DNA of 64,000 nucleotides from Adenanthera pavonina. Lineage: Eukaryota; Streptophyta; Magnoliopsida; Fabales; Fabaceae. The notes beneath the pieces are model-generated. The model had not been told where the DNA came from. It saw only the letters and a program-made list of their open reading frames with translations, and searched no databases. A program made the position numbers and the translations under genes. Below, piece by piece: positions 33,949 to 44,755 of the stretch; position 1 is the stretch's first letter; each line of letters starts with the position of its first letter. Where the stretch lies: contig JAIVEN010000002.1 in assembly GCA_026686845.1 (NCBI GenBank), positions 32,939,001-33,003,000 of the forward strand, written 5' to 3'.

Positions 33949-36228
33949 CGTGAAGTCTTTAATACTCTTAGAGCAAATAAGCTTTATGCAAACATTCAAA
34001 AGTGTTCCTTTTGCATGGATTCTGTTGTGTTTCTTGGTTTTGTTGTGGGTGCTCAAGGGATCCAAGTAGATGAAGAAAAGGTTAAAGCAATTCAAGACTG
34101 GCCTACTCCAAAGAATGCTAATGAGGTGAGATCTTTCCATGGCTTAGCTAGCTTTTATAGGAGGTTTGTTAAAGATTTTTCATCTATAGCAGCACCTTTG
34201 AATGAGTTAGTTAAAAAGCATGTCACATTTAAATGGGGTGAGGCACAAGAGAAAGCTTTCAACGCTTTAAAAGAAAAACTCACCAATGCACTACTACTTG
34301 TTTTACCAGATTTTAGCAAAGTTTTTGAGATTGAGTGTGATGCATCTGGTTTGGGTATTGGAGCTGTCTTAATGCAAGATAATAGGCCAATTGCTTACTT
34401 TAGTGAAAAGCTCAATGGTCCCACTTTAAACTACTCCACTTATGATAAAGAACTTTATGCCTTAAAGAGAACTTTAGAGACTTGGCAACATTATCTTTGG
34501 CCTAAAGAATTTATCATACATTCTGATCATGAGAGTTTAAAGTACCTAAAGTCACAAGGTAAGTTGAATAAAAGACATGCCCGATGGTTGGAATTTATTG
34601 AGACCTTTCCATATGTGATCAAGCACAAACAAGGTAAGGAGAATGTGGTAGCGGATGCTCTATCTCGCAGGTATACTCTTCTTACTTCTTTACAAACTCA
34701 ATTGCTTGGTTTTGAGATGCTTAAGGGATTATATGAATCTGATTCTGATTTTGGGAAGATTTGGAATTCTTGTGAAAAACATGATTTTCAAGATTATTTC
34801 ATATTTGAAGGTTTTCTTTTCAAAAGAGATAAACTTTGTATTCCTTCTTGTTCAGTGCGTGAATTACTTTTGAAAGAAGCTCATGGTGGTGGTTTAATGG
34901 GCCATTTTGGCATTGATAAAACCTTTAGTGTGTTGCATGAACATTTCTTTTGGCCTGCTATGAGGCGTGATGTTGTTGTTCTGTGTGATAAATGCATAAC
35001 ATGCAAACATGATAAATCAAAGATTAAACCACATGGATTGTATTCCCCACTCCCCGTTCCTAACCAACCTTGGACTGATATATCTATGGATTTTATGTTA
35101 GGGCTCCCTAGGTCTCAAACTGGAAGAGATAGCGTCTTTGTTGTTGTGGATAGATTTAGTAAAATGGCACATTTTATTGCATGCTCTAAGACTAATGATG
35201 CTGTTCATATTGCTAATCTATTTTTTAAAGAGATTGTGCGATTGCATGGTTTACCAAGAACAATTGTGAGTGATAGGGATGTAAAGTTTCTTAGTCATTT
35301 TTGGAGAACACTTTGGAATAAACTTGGAACTAAACTTTTGTTTTCTACAACTGCACATCCACAAACTGATGGACAAACAAAAGTAGTAAATAGGACACTC
35401 ATTACTTTATTGCGTGCAATCATTCAAAAGAATTTGAAAAATTGGGAGAGTTGCTTGTCTCATATTGAATTTGCATACAATAGAGTTGTTCATTCCACTA
35501 CATCTTATTCCCCCTTCGAGATTGTGTATGGATTTAATCCTTTGACTCCCTTAGATCTTTTACCTTTGCTTATGCATGAAAGAACTAACCTTGATGGCAA
35601 GGAAAAAGCTAAGTTTGTGCAGGAACTTCATGCTAAAGTTCGAGCCAATATAGAAAGGAGGAATGAACAATATGCTCAGCAAGCAAACAAAGGCCGAAGG
35701 CGAGTTGTATTGAACCCTGGAGATTGGGTTTGGGTACACTTGAGAAAGGAAAGGTTTCCAGTGCAAAGGAAATCTAAGTTGCAACCGAGAGGAGATGGCC
35801 CTTTTCAAGTCCTGGAAAGGATTAATGACAATGCCTACAAGATTGACTTGCCTAGTTCCTATGGCAATGTTAGTGCTACTTTCAACGTTTCAGACTTGTC
35901 CTTATTTGATGCTGCAGATTCGAGGACGAATCCTTTTGAGGAGGGAGGGAATGATAGAGAACAAGTGAACTCTCAATCATGGAGATCCAATGTGCCCAAA
36001 GACCCTCTTCAAGGAGTAGGAGGCCCAATGACAAGAGGTAGGACAAAAGCCATGAAAGAGGCCTTGCAAGGATTGGTCCAAGAGCTTAAGGAGAAAGAGC
36101 CCATCTATTTGGAAGACTTAGAGCAAATGGAGCCACCTTCCAATCCAAAAAGAATGATCATTTATTTGGAGGCCCAATTTGAAGATCTTAAAGGCCCAAC
36201 CCAAGTCCAAATAGAAGAGCTTGATTAA
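33949..36228 (+). pseudogene. D gag-pol, part 2 (RT end, RNase H, integrase, LTR-encoded tail)
   Basis: Continues the RT after Y. Contents: LRANKLYANIQKCSF and WPTPKNANEVRSFHGLASFY (RT thumb), RNase H (FEIECDASGLGIGAVLMQD, HSDHESLKYL), the integrase zinc region (HGGGLMGHF then CDKCITCK) and the core (MDFMLGLPRS, VVDRFSKMAHF, IVSDRDVKF). In the third catalytic motif HPQTDGQTKVVNRTL the Glu normally following GQT is Lys, so the DDE triad is broken. The stretch NPFEEGGNDR crosses the polypurine tract. The frame then continues about 92 codons inside the 3' LTR to TAA at 36226-36228. No stops occur in this half. Confidence 0.92.
35938..35951 (+). other. Polypurine tract of D
   Basis: GAGGAGGGAGGGAA directly before the 3' LTR start at 35952. 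It is also translated as part of the integrase ORF (EEGGN). Confidence 0.9.
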
Positions 36229-36798
36229 AGGAAGTCATGTGCTTCATTAATGAGTCATGTGACTTTAGGATTAGATTTATTCCTTTTTAATTTATTTTGA
36301 ATTTTCGTTTTATTTTTGATTTGATTTTTTCCAGATTAGATTAGATCAGTTTTTGATTGGTTCTCACTTGTATTTATGAGGCCAACTTAAGATTTAATTC
36401 AAATTTGAATTTAAAAGTAAAAAAAAAACAAAAGGATAAGCCTTATCTATAAGGAATCACTTATTCTATTAGGACTAGGATTAGGATTTCTATTATTATT
36501 TATAGACCATATGGTGCCACACTGCAAATTAGATTTGAATAATATTTTGAGTGATTTCTCTCTTCAATTTCGTGTGAGATTGTTAGGGTTCTTCGTGTTC
36601 TTCCTAGAATACGGATTCGAATTATCAAGAGAATTGACCATCTCTTGTGGCGTCTTGTGTTTGGGGTTGCTAGAGTTCTCTCTAGAGGTTCCATTCGGTC
36701 TCTCAATTGCATTGGATTGCTTCCGTTGTTTTTGGTTGGGTTCTTGAGTTGCCTAAGACTTGTTCTTGGGAGGTTCACCCTACTTCTATCATCTATCA
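35952..36798 (+). repeat. D 3' LTR (847 bp)
   Basis: Same sequence as 26742-27589 except six substitutions and one fewer A in a run. Its first 277 bases encode the integrase tail. It is followed by the GTTAT duplication. Confidence 0.95.
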
Positions 36799-36803
36799 GT
36801 TAT

Positions 36804-37350
36804 GCATGATACAAGCTAGGTGGTTAAAGTGGAGAAAAGTTTCAAAGGTTATTTGTGACTGTAAGGTACCTACAAAGTTTATAGGAAAATTTTATCAAAC
36901 TGTTATAAGGCCAGAGATACTGTATGACAGTGAATGTTAGGCTTTGAAAGGGCACCAAGAGCATTAGATGAGAGTGGTAGAGATGGGAATATTGAGATGG
37001 ATGTGTGGTCATACAAGAATGGATAAGATAAGAAATGATTGTATATGAGGAAAAATTGGAGTAGCACCCATTGAAGAAAAAATGGTGAAAAATCGTTTAA
37101 GATGGTTTGGACATGTATAAAAAATAGGACAAGAGGAGCTAGTAAGGAGAGTTAATCAAATGGTTTGAAATTCTATCAAAAAGTATAGAGGAAAACCAAA
37201 AATAATATTAAGGGAAGTTATAAAGCGTGATCTCTTGATTAATGATTTAACTGAAGAGATGGTATTTGATAGAGGCAATTGGCATCGTATAATCCATATA
37301 GTCGACTACATTTAGTGAGATAAAACTAATATTGTTATTGTTGTTGTTGA
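36804..37350 (+). pseudogene. LINE segment 4: 3' end with TTG-type tail
   Basis: Resumes the LINE after D: QARWLKWRKVSKVICDCKVP, KFYQTVIRPEILYDSEC, EMGILRWMCGHTRMDKIRND and KNRLRWFGHV. This is the C-terminal region of plant L1-type ORF2. Stops interrupt it, and the ORF ends near 37315. A tail ATTGTTATTGTTGTTGTTG follows, a common LINE 3' terminus in plants. It marks the end of the LINE and confirms the + orientation. Confidence 0.87.
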
Positions 37351-37699
37351 TTAATTATTTTGGAGGAATTTTTATGCAATCAATTTAGTCTATTTTTTAT
37401 ATTTGAAATATCTTCGCTAATTATGTTCTATGTAAGTATCAATAAGACATTCTCTATTTCTCGATATTGAAATGCCACAGATAAATGTCAGTATGGGTGA
37501 GCATAGTTTATATGGAATAATTTAAGATGATGCATAATTGAGCGAATCCAATTTTTGGCTTCTTTTAACTAGTAATATTTTTTCACTACAGCAAAAAATA
37601 GAAAGTTGGGACATGCCTATGCATGGAATATCCTTTGTCAAAGCTGCAATTCCCTTGGGTCATCCTTCTTAGTTCTTACTTTTTAGTGTTTACTTTCAG

Positions 37700-37789
37700 A
37701 TACGTTCTGGCGAGGTACCTGCGACGCCTTACTGGAATATGAAGCTATCATCCCATCATATGTTAAGAGAAGCAATATCTTATGCCTCT
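37700..37789 (+). other. Possible exon fragment, unrecognised
   Basis: Thirty open codons following a good 3' splice-site-like TTTACTTTCAG. They read IRSGEVPATPYWNMKLSS and then HHMLREAISYAS, with a less AT-rich composition than the surroundings. I do not recognise the protein. The right end is interrupted by the SINE-like insertion. It could be chance. Confidence 0.2.
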
Positions 37790-37917
37790 TTTTATATATA
37801 TAAAGGCCAAGACTTTTTTTTTTGGTCAAAAATAAAGGCTCGGACATAAACCTAGGAGATTAGATAGGATAGTACAAAGAGCGCCCAACCTCCCCTTTGT
37901 CCAGTCCATCGGAGGCC
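37790..37917 (-). mobile_element. Short SINE-like retroposon (128 bp)
   Basis: Flanked by a perfect 14-bp direct repeat TATCTTATGCCTCT (37776-37789 and 37918-37931), the length typical of L1-mediated insertion. On the minus strand it starts near GGCCTCCGATGGACTGG and ends in an A-rich and T/A tail. It is too short to show complete pol III boxes, so it is probably a 5'-truncated SINE. Confidence 0.65.
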
Positions 37918-38109
37918 TATCTTATGCCTCTCATACTATTGTTTTTGTTAGATATTTTATTCAAAAGAGTTTCATTTACTTTTTCAATAATAACGTTTAA
38001 ATTATAGTTTAATATTCAGATATCAAATTTCTATAGAAATTTTTTTGTTTGGTAGTTTGGTTCTTATTATAATGGTAAAATAATGAAGGGTTTTTTTTTA
38101 AATAAAGAA

Positions 38110-38505
38110 GGGTTAATATGTAAATCTACTCTTGAAATATTTTTAAAATCATTACTGGTACCCTAAACTATTTTATAGTGTAATATTACCCTCCATCTTT
38201 TGAAATTGTAGCAATATCATCCTTGCCATTAGAGATCCGTTATCTTTGACTGTTAATGTATCACATGTCATTTTTTTTACCAGCTCATCCAAGCTACGTG
38301 GCATCCTAGTTAAAAAAAAAATCCTACGTGACAATTTAAAATGCAAATCTACTCCCAAGTATTTTTTAAGTCGCTACTCGCATTCTAAACTTTTTCTCTT
38401 GGTGCCATGTTACCCTCTATCTTTCAAAGTCGTAGCAATTTAATCTAATCATAGCAGAAGTCATAAATGTCGGTTAAACCTATTAGAGGTGGGCTCACAT
38501 TTTTG
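38110..38505 (+). repeat. MULE left terminal inverted repeat
   Basis: Pairs with the complement of 55631-56016 along most of its length. Shared blocks include GGGTTAATAT, TTAGAGATCC, TATCTTTGACTGTTA, AGCTCATCC, ATCCTACGTG and GTTAAACC. Divergence is considerable, so the element is old. Confidence 0.82.
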
Positions 38506-41500
38506 CCATGTCTATGAACACCCCATTTTATCCGGTCTTTATACAAAAAAAAGGTAAAAAATGTTTAATTAAAAATTGATGCAAATTTTCTTTTAAAAAA
38601 ATAATAATAAAATAATATAAATAATATAAAAAAATAAAAAATAAAAAAACTAAACTAAAAAATTAATTCAATTGAAATTCTTTTAAATTGAGTACAAATC
38701 CTCTAATGGGATCTTGAGGAAGAAGAAAAATAAACAACAAAAACATGAAAAACAAATAAAATTAAATAACGAAAATAATATAAAATTAAAAAAAAATCAA
38801 CCGAAATTCAAAACTAAAAAAAAATTACATTAAAATAAAGTAATATAAAAAATTATTAATTAAAAATTTGATTAAAAAAAACCTGAGCCCTAATTCAAGG
38901 CTCAGGCACGAAAAGAAACAGAGGGAACACGGGAGACTGAGGGAGTCAGGTACGTGAGCACGAGGGAAGGAAAAGAGCAGAGGGAGCAGTGGGCGAAAGG
39001 AAAAGGTGAGTCGAGCATAGAGGGTAGAGAAAGTTGCACAATGTGCAGAAAAGCTTGAGAGGGGAACACGATGGAGGCAAAGAGATAGAGAAAAAAGCAG
39101 AGAAAACCTGAGAGAGCAGAGCACGAGTGAAGAGAGGGAGACGTGCACGAAAGGAAAAAATAAAGGGAGCTGCATGCGTGAGAAAAGAGAGAGAGATGCA
39201 AGACTAAAGAAAAAGGCAAGGAACAGAGGGATCTAGGGGGGCTTCATTTTCTTCTACCCGTGGGAACTCTATAAAGGGACGGTGAGCAATGGCAGAAAAA
39301 AAAAAAGAAATTTTTCAGAGGGGACACGGACGAGAAGGGAGGAGAGCTCGGTCATGATGGTGAGACAAGAAGAAGCAGGGCAAGAAATTGAAGGAGAGAC
39401 AGAACCAGGTTTTCAAGAGGAGGCCGGAGAAATTTGGAGGCTGGAAAAATCCGAGTGACCTTCTCGAAGGTCGTGGCCAAAACCTAAGTCCCTAAACCCA
39501 AAACTCATCATTGCTCAATCCCTCGTAGTCGCCGGTGTCATTTTCTCCATCGGCCATCACAGTTCAGGCAAGGCTTCAGTTCTCCGCATTCAATTCATCA
39601 GTGATAAGTCATTCGTTGTGAAGGGACAAGCTCTTCAACTAGTAATTCCTTTATTTTCTTGGCTTAATTCTTGGATAGTCAGTGGAGAAGCTCTGATCTC
39701 TGTATTAGGTTAAGAAATGACATTTGGGTTTGGAACAAAGTGCAAAGTAGTGTTATAACCATGATTTTGGCACATTTTCTTAGTCCACTACATGAAGCTT
39801 GAAAGCCAGCTTGATGTCTATTTCTATAATGATACTTGGTGTCTGGGTCTTATAGCTAGATAGAATTTTGGTATGTTAAGACTCAAGTTGTAGTAACCCA
39901 TCGTGTATGGATTCATCTTTGTAATACACTGTCATTGGAAATCTGATTTAAGGCCACGGTTACTGGTGTTGTGCCTTTAGTGAAAAAATTTCGCATGATT
40001 TGGTCCTACAATAGGTTTCCTTTAGTTGTTTAGGTGACATGTTTCTGACTAAGATTTGCATTATGCTGTGTGGCAAGCTGTGTTGATGAACTCTGTTTTC
40101 TAAACATAAATATAAGATGTGTTTTGTGGATGCGTGAATCTGTATATTGATCCCACCATGTGAGTTTTAGTGACTTTGAAAGTAATTGCTTGCTTATGCT
40201 TTGTATCCTCTGTGAAGGTCATGAGTTTTAGATTATGTCCAAGAGATGTTTGTCATGTCTCTTGAAACATGCTTTTGGGATGATGTTATGCCTCTTGGTA
40301 TATTTTAATGGTCTTGGATATCATACGCACGCATTGGGTCATTTGGGCAAAGCTTGGGATGTTCTGACACTGATTCTCTTGTCTTGTTTGAGCTTAATGA
40401 AATGCTCATTCAACTTTGATTTTGCATGAGAAGGCATGTTTCAAGCATTGCATTAATGTTCCTGTTGCAAGCTTCAAGCCCTGCCCTTTATACTTTACTT
40501 TGTTATTCTAAACTTGTCTTTGCTGTCACAAACTCATTGGTTATGCTTAGAAAGATGATCATATGACTGTGATTCTTGCATTTGATGATTGGTTGTGAGA
40601 CAGTACATGTCCATTTGATTTCAGGCTTCTTAAGGGGTCATATGACCTAGTGTTTTTGGCCTAAGTGTTAACAGGGTCATTGAGTGATTATATGTAGTTA
40701 TAATGATGAGAAAGGGCCACATCTCTGTGACTCTCCATGCTAAAAAATATAGTTTAATATGCTACATGTTCATGTTCTGATTTATGCCCATAAATAAACT
40801 ATTTTCCCATATTCTTTCCATTTAAATGTTGGGTGTATTTGTTGCATATATCAGATATGTGTTGCATTCCTAAACTAGATTTTGTAGCCATTAGTTCGCG
40901 CACTGAAATTTCACTTTAGCTGTTAGATATTTAAGCTCCATTTTGGTGAAGAAAAGCCCATACGGTTTTGGGTTTGGGTGAAAAAGCTCCCTTTTTGCTG
41001 ATAGGCATTGTATATTCGCACCATTTGATTCATAAAACATTCTCGCTACATTTGGCTTCTAAATGGAACTTTAGATATCTATGATGGGGCATTGGGATTT
41101 TGAATGGGGCATCCTGGTTTGTTGGTCAAGAATATTGTGTGCCATATTAATTGTTTAAACCTATTTCAAAAAACTTTTGAACTTGAGTTGATTTGGGGTT
41201 ATATGAAACTTGGGCTATGTCCGCCATGCTTTTGGATTGTGGTTTCATATACAATCTGAATCTTGAGGATTGATATTATGAGAATACCTGAATTTCTAAT
41301 TGAGAAGGTTCCTCAAAGAGAATACTAATCCCTTTTATTTTCTTGCGAGCATCGCGGGAGCATGGACCAAGTTAAGGGGAAATCAAGGTCCTCATCATCA
41401 AAGCAAGGAGGAAAGCGGAGTATAAAGCAAAATAGTTCGACCCTCTTTCCTATCTTTTATACAACTCTTTCATTGTTTGGAGTAAACTATTACTTGAGTC

Positions 41501-42793
41501 AGCACAGGAACACACACCATGACAAAATCTTACATATTTGTAAATATTTGTCATAATGTATTATTTTTGTTTGCTTTAAAAATTAGTCACGAAGGTTTTA
41601 GAGCTTTCGCAAGCCTCAAAACAACTACACCGTGCGAGCCTACGGGGTTGCACGAATGAATTAATAAGGTTCACTTATAATAATAGGTCCCAATGACCTT
41701 TTCATTTTATTTTCCTATTGAAAATAAATAAATGACTCTTTATTGTATAAACTTTTATGGTTCAAAATACTTTAAACAAAATAACAATATTTGATAATTT
41801 TACTTAAAAAAAAATAATAATAGAAATAACTGACTTAGTAACCACACCACATGAGATTTCCAGAACCCATGCAGGTATTCTGGTTAACCGTGTTGTCACA
41901 TAAGATTGTGAATCCATGCAGATGTACTGGTTGAACTTTCTTTGGAAAATAATTATATTTCATAAAAAATAAGTAATGATGATATAACAAGTTTTCCCAA
42001 TTTTATTTTAAACATATAATAAAATTATTATCTCAAAATGGAAGAATAATAGTATTTTCTAAATTTTTGCTTCACTCATATAATAAAACTCTTGTACCGC
42101 GAGATTTAGAACTTCTACAGGTAATTAAGAAATCGATCTATTAGGCATGACTGTAAGTTTGCAACAAGTAGATTGGTTTTGTCTTTTAAAAAATGGTTTT
42201 TAAAAAAAGTCAAAAATCAAATAAAAAAATATATTTTCAAACAAAATAAAATAAGAGTAAATAAGCGGAATTAAGTTATCTTTTACAAATTAAAAGACAC
42301 CAACTCAATCTCAGAAAATTGTTTTGTTTGCAAAAAGTAAATTATTCTCAATTAGTTTTCTCTTATTACAAAAATTACAATTAAAAAAATATCAACCAAC
42401 TGACACACATTTCTAGTTTCGAACTACGTGAACTTTGATCCCCATCGTAAGGTACGTAGGCCTCAGGCTCTGATCTTGGGTCAAATCTGCCTTTGTAAAT
42501 AAATAAATATTTTCCAATTTATTTTCTTAAATGCCTTTTCCTCATTTGTTTTAAACCTCCTTAATTTCTAATCTAGTTTATTTTCCATATTTTGTTTTTT
42601 AGATTTCTCAAATTTTCTTAAATTCTTCTCTACTCTTATTCTCGCATGCGAATGATAAAAAGGAAAACCAAAACACTTTTAAAGCCAAATTAATTTGCAT
42701 AATCAATGTAAGGTAACCGTTCCTAGGGACGGGTGTTGTGGGGTGCCTAACACATTCCCCACACACAATTGACTCCCGAATCCAACTTTGATT

Positions 42794-42798
42794 ACGTA
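42794..42798. repeat. Target-site duplication of element C, left copy (ACGTA)
   Basis: ACGTA here against ACGCA at 54569-54573. The empty site in X1 (complement near 14690) reads ACGCA, so the left copy carries a C-to-T change. Confidence 0.85.
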
Positions 42799-44460
42799 TG
42801 TTAGATAAGCTGGCTTCCCAAGAGGGGGGTGAGTTGGGAAGATTGCAAATTTTCTACAAAATGTCAAGAAAGTGAAGAAAGCAAAGTATGATGGTGAAAC
42901 AGAGTGTAAATGAATAAACTGTAAAAGTAGCAGTAGGAAAAGAAGACTCAGATATTTATCCTGGTTCGGTCTCTCTACTTTACCTACGTCCAGTCCTCAT
43001 GTCACCACTTGAGATTTTTTCACTATTCTGTAAGAATTCAGTGGGCTTCTTGCAAATGCCTCAGTATAAAGTTGATGCTCTGTTTCTAGAGCTCACTCTT
43101 TCATTCTATGCACTCTTACTAAGTGCTTCCCCAATCCCTTGTGATATCCCCTCACAAGAAAATCTTTCTTCCAGATGAAGATAAGATTATTTACAATGAA
43201 TAAACTCTCTTAAATAGAGTGAATATGAAGGTTGAAGTACAAATATTGAAGTGTGAGAGTAAGAGACTTTGAGAAGAAGATTTGGCAGAGTTTCAGTATA
43301 TACACAGTTAAAATCGTTACCCATAACTTCAAATGATGTTATATTTATAGATTTAGGTCTCAACTATATGTTAGAGACAAAATCTATCCGTTGGAGAAGT
43401 TATCCAACGGTTACTCTGAAAAACTATTCGTTCACCAACAGCATTTAATGCTTCTGACATTCTGAAATTCGAATTTCAGTTGTTCAACAGACGAATTTTG
43501 CAGAAACTGAAGGCTAAGGACTTCAATGTTGAATACACGAAGTTTGTCTGTCATGAAGCAAAGTTCAAATTTTGATCTTTGGAAAATGTTTATGTATTGT
43601 GACATACGAATTTTCATGTTTGAAGACGTTCTGTTAAGTGTGAATAGTATTTTCAATTTGCTATAGTGCCTTCGAAATTCAAATTTTGGAACCCCAAAAT
43701 TCGTCTGTCCGTAACTGGTTTATAAGGCACAGTAGTTCATCTAATTCGAAATTTGAATTTTCAAAGGGCAAAGTTCATCTGTTAGATAGACCTCTTTTTA
43801 GACTTACTTCAAAATTCAAATTTATAAATACTGTCATTCGTATGTCAACATATCATCATATCAGACTCATAAGCTTTGTTTTTGAAATTCAAATTTTCAT
43901 GTTCAAAGTTCGTCTGTCACTGAGCAATTATGAAGCCCAATCTAAACTTAGTTGCAGATGAACTTTGACATAATTTTAGACGAGTTTCTTTAGTTTTTAT
44001 AAGTTACATTTTGTCTGAAATTTGAATTTTCAAAACCCAAAGTTCGTTTGTTACTGAAAGCTCCTTTCAGACACTTAGCAAAATTCGAATTTTTTCAAGT
44101 CAAAATTCGTCAATCAGAGAAGCCTCTTTTCAAACTTATTCATTTTCAATACGAAATTCGAATTTCTTAAGCCAAAGTTCAAATTTCCAAGATGATAGAT
44201 TAGTATAAGCCTTTCAAACTTCGTCTGTTGGTGGGTGTTTTTCAAATATTCCATGATTTAACATAGAATCAAGGTTTTAAAACATCTTTTCACCAAATCA
44301 AAGTCTTTTACTCAAATCAAAATATTACTAAACATCCTACGTCTATTTTTGCACCTATTTCTTCATAATTTCTTCACTTGAAACTTTTTGTGCACCTTTG
44401 ATATCTTTATTCCAAGCTCTTGAAGGTTAGTTTGAAATCGTCAAAACACTTGATTCAACA
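42799..44460 (-). repeat. C 3' LTR (1662 bp)
   Basis: The + strand reads TGTTAGATAAGC to TTGATTCAACA. A TATA-like box (complement of ATATTTATA) lies near 43341. The motif array spans about 43460-44230. It differs from 52875-54568 at roughly 4-5% of positions by eye and lacks an extra stretch of about 30 bp present there near 54305. Confidence 0.93.
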
Positions 44461-44538
44461 TTCTCCCCCTTTTTGATGATGACAAAACAACTTACAAGCT
44501 GGATTAGTACTTGGGTTTGCTTTAACAAGCTCCCCCTC
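44461..44538 (-). other. Polypurine tracts of element C
   Basis: On the minus strand AAAAAGGGGGAGAA (44461-44474) abuts the 3' LTR, and GAGGGGGAG (44530-44538) lies about 60 bp upstream. This mirrors element B. Confidence 0.87.
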
Positions 44539-44755
44539 AACATATGCATTATATTTCAAGAGATATCATATATAGTAGATCAAGTAAAGAGATTCAAAGA
44601 TTAAGATGAACAGATCATTGCAACCAAGGAATTCTTTCATTTCAACAATCATTGCTTTACAGGAAATAATTAATGCAAAATGGTTCGAAATACACAAAAC
44701 ACAAACAACAGAATCATAACATAACACTACAAGAGGACCCAATCCTAAGTTCTAA

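Larger units (their letters stand above)
26742..36798 (+). mobile_element. D: Ty3/gypsy retrotransposon, CRM-like features, with nested insertion Y
   Basis: Complete LTR element: LTRs of 848 and 847 bp, initiator tRNA-Met primer site, one gag-pol frame, polypurine tract, and perfect GTTAT duplications. About 7.06 kb after Y (2993 bp plus 5-bp duplication) is removed. The LTRs differ by only six substitutions and one A-run length change, so the insertion is recent. PR-RT-RH-INT order marks it as Ty3/gypsy. No chromodomain is seen; the integrase instead ends in an LTR-encoded tail with a PMTRGRTKAMKEALQGLV motif, similar to the tail of CRM elements. Confidence 0.92.
37351..38109. other. Flanking single-copy-like DNA left of the MULE
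   Basis: AT-rich DNA with no assignable gene. It contains a short GC-richer open stretch at 37700-37789 preceded by TACTTTCAG, which could be a host exon remnant, and a SINE-like insertion. The 9-bp AATAATGAA at 38079-38087 and AATAAAGAA at 38101-38109 both resemble the duplication at the far side of the MULE. Confidence 0.5.

Noticed and set aside
33946..36228. Chromodomain at the end of the D integrase.
   Set aside because: No VKWKG-type or aromatic-cage motif is seen; the tail is the PMTRGRTKAM-type region instead.
38825..39219. Minus-strand frames in X2 giving Leu/Ser/Phe-rich products.
   Set aside because: Same composition artefact as the X1 block; overlapping frames and no domain.
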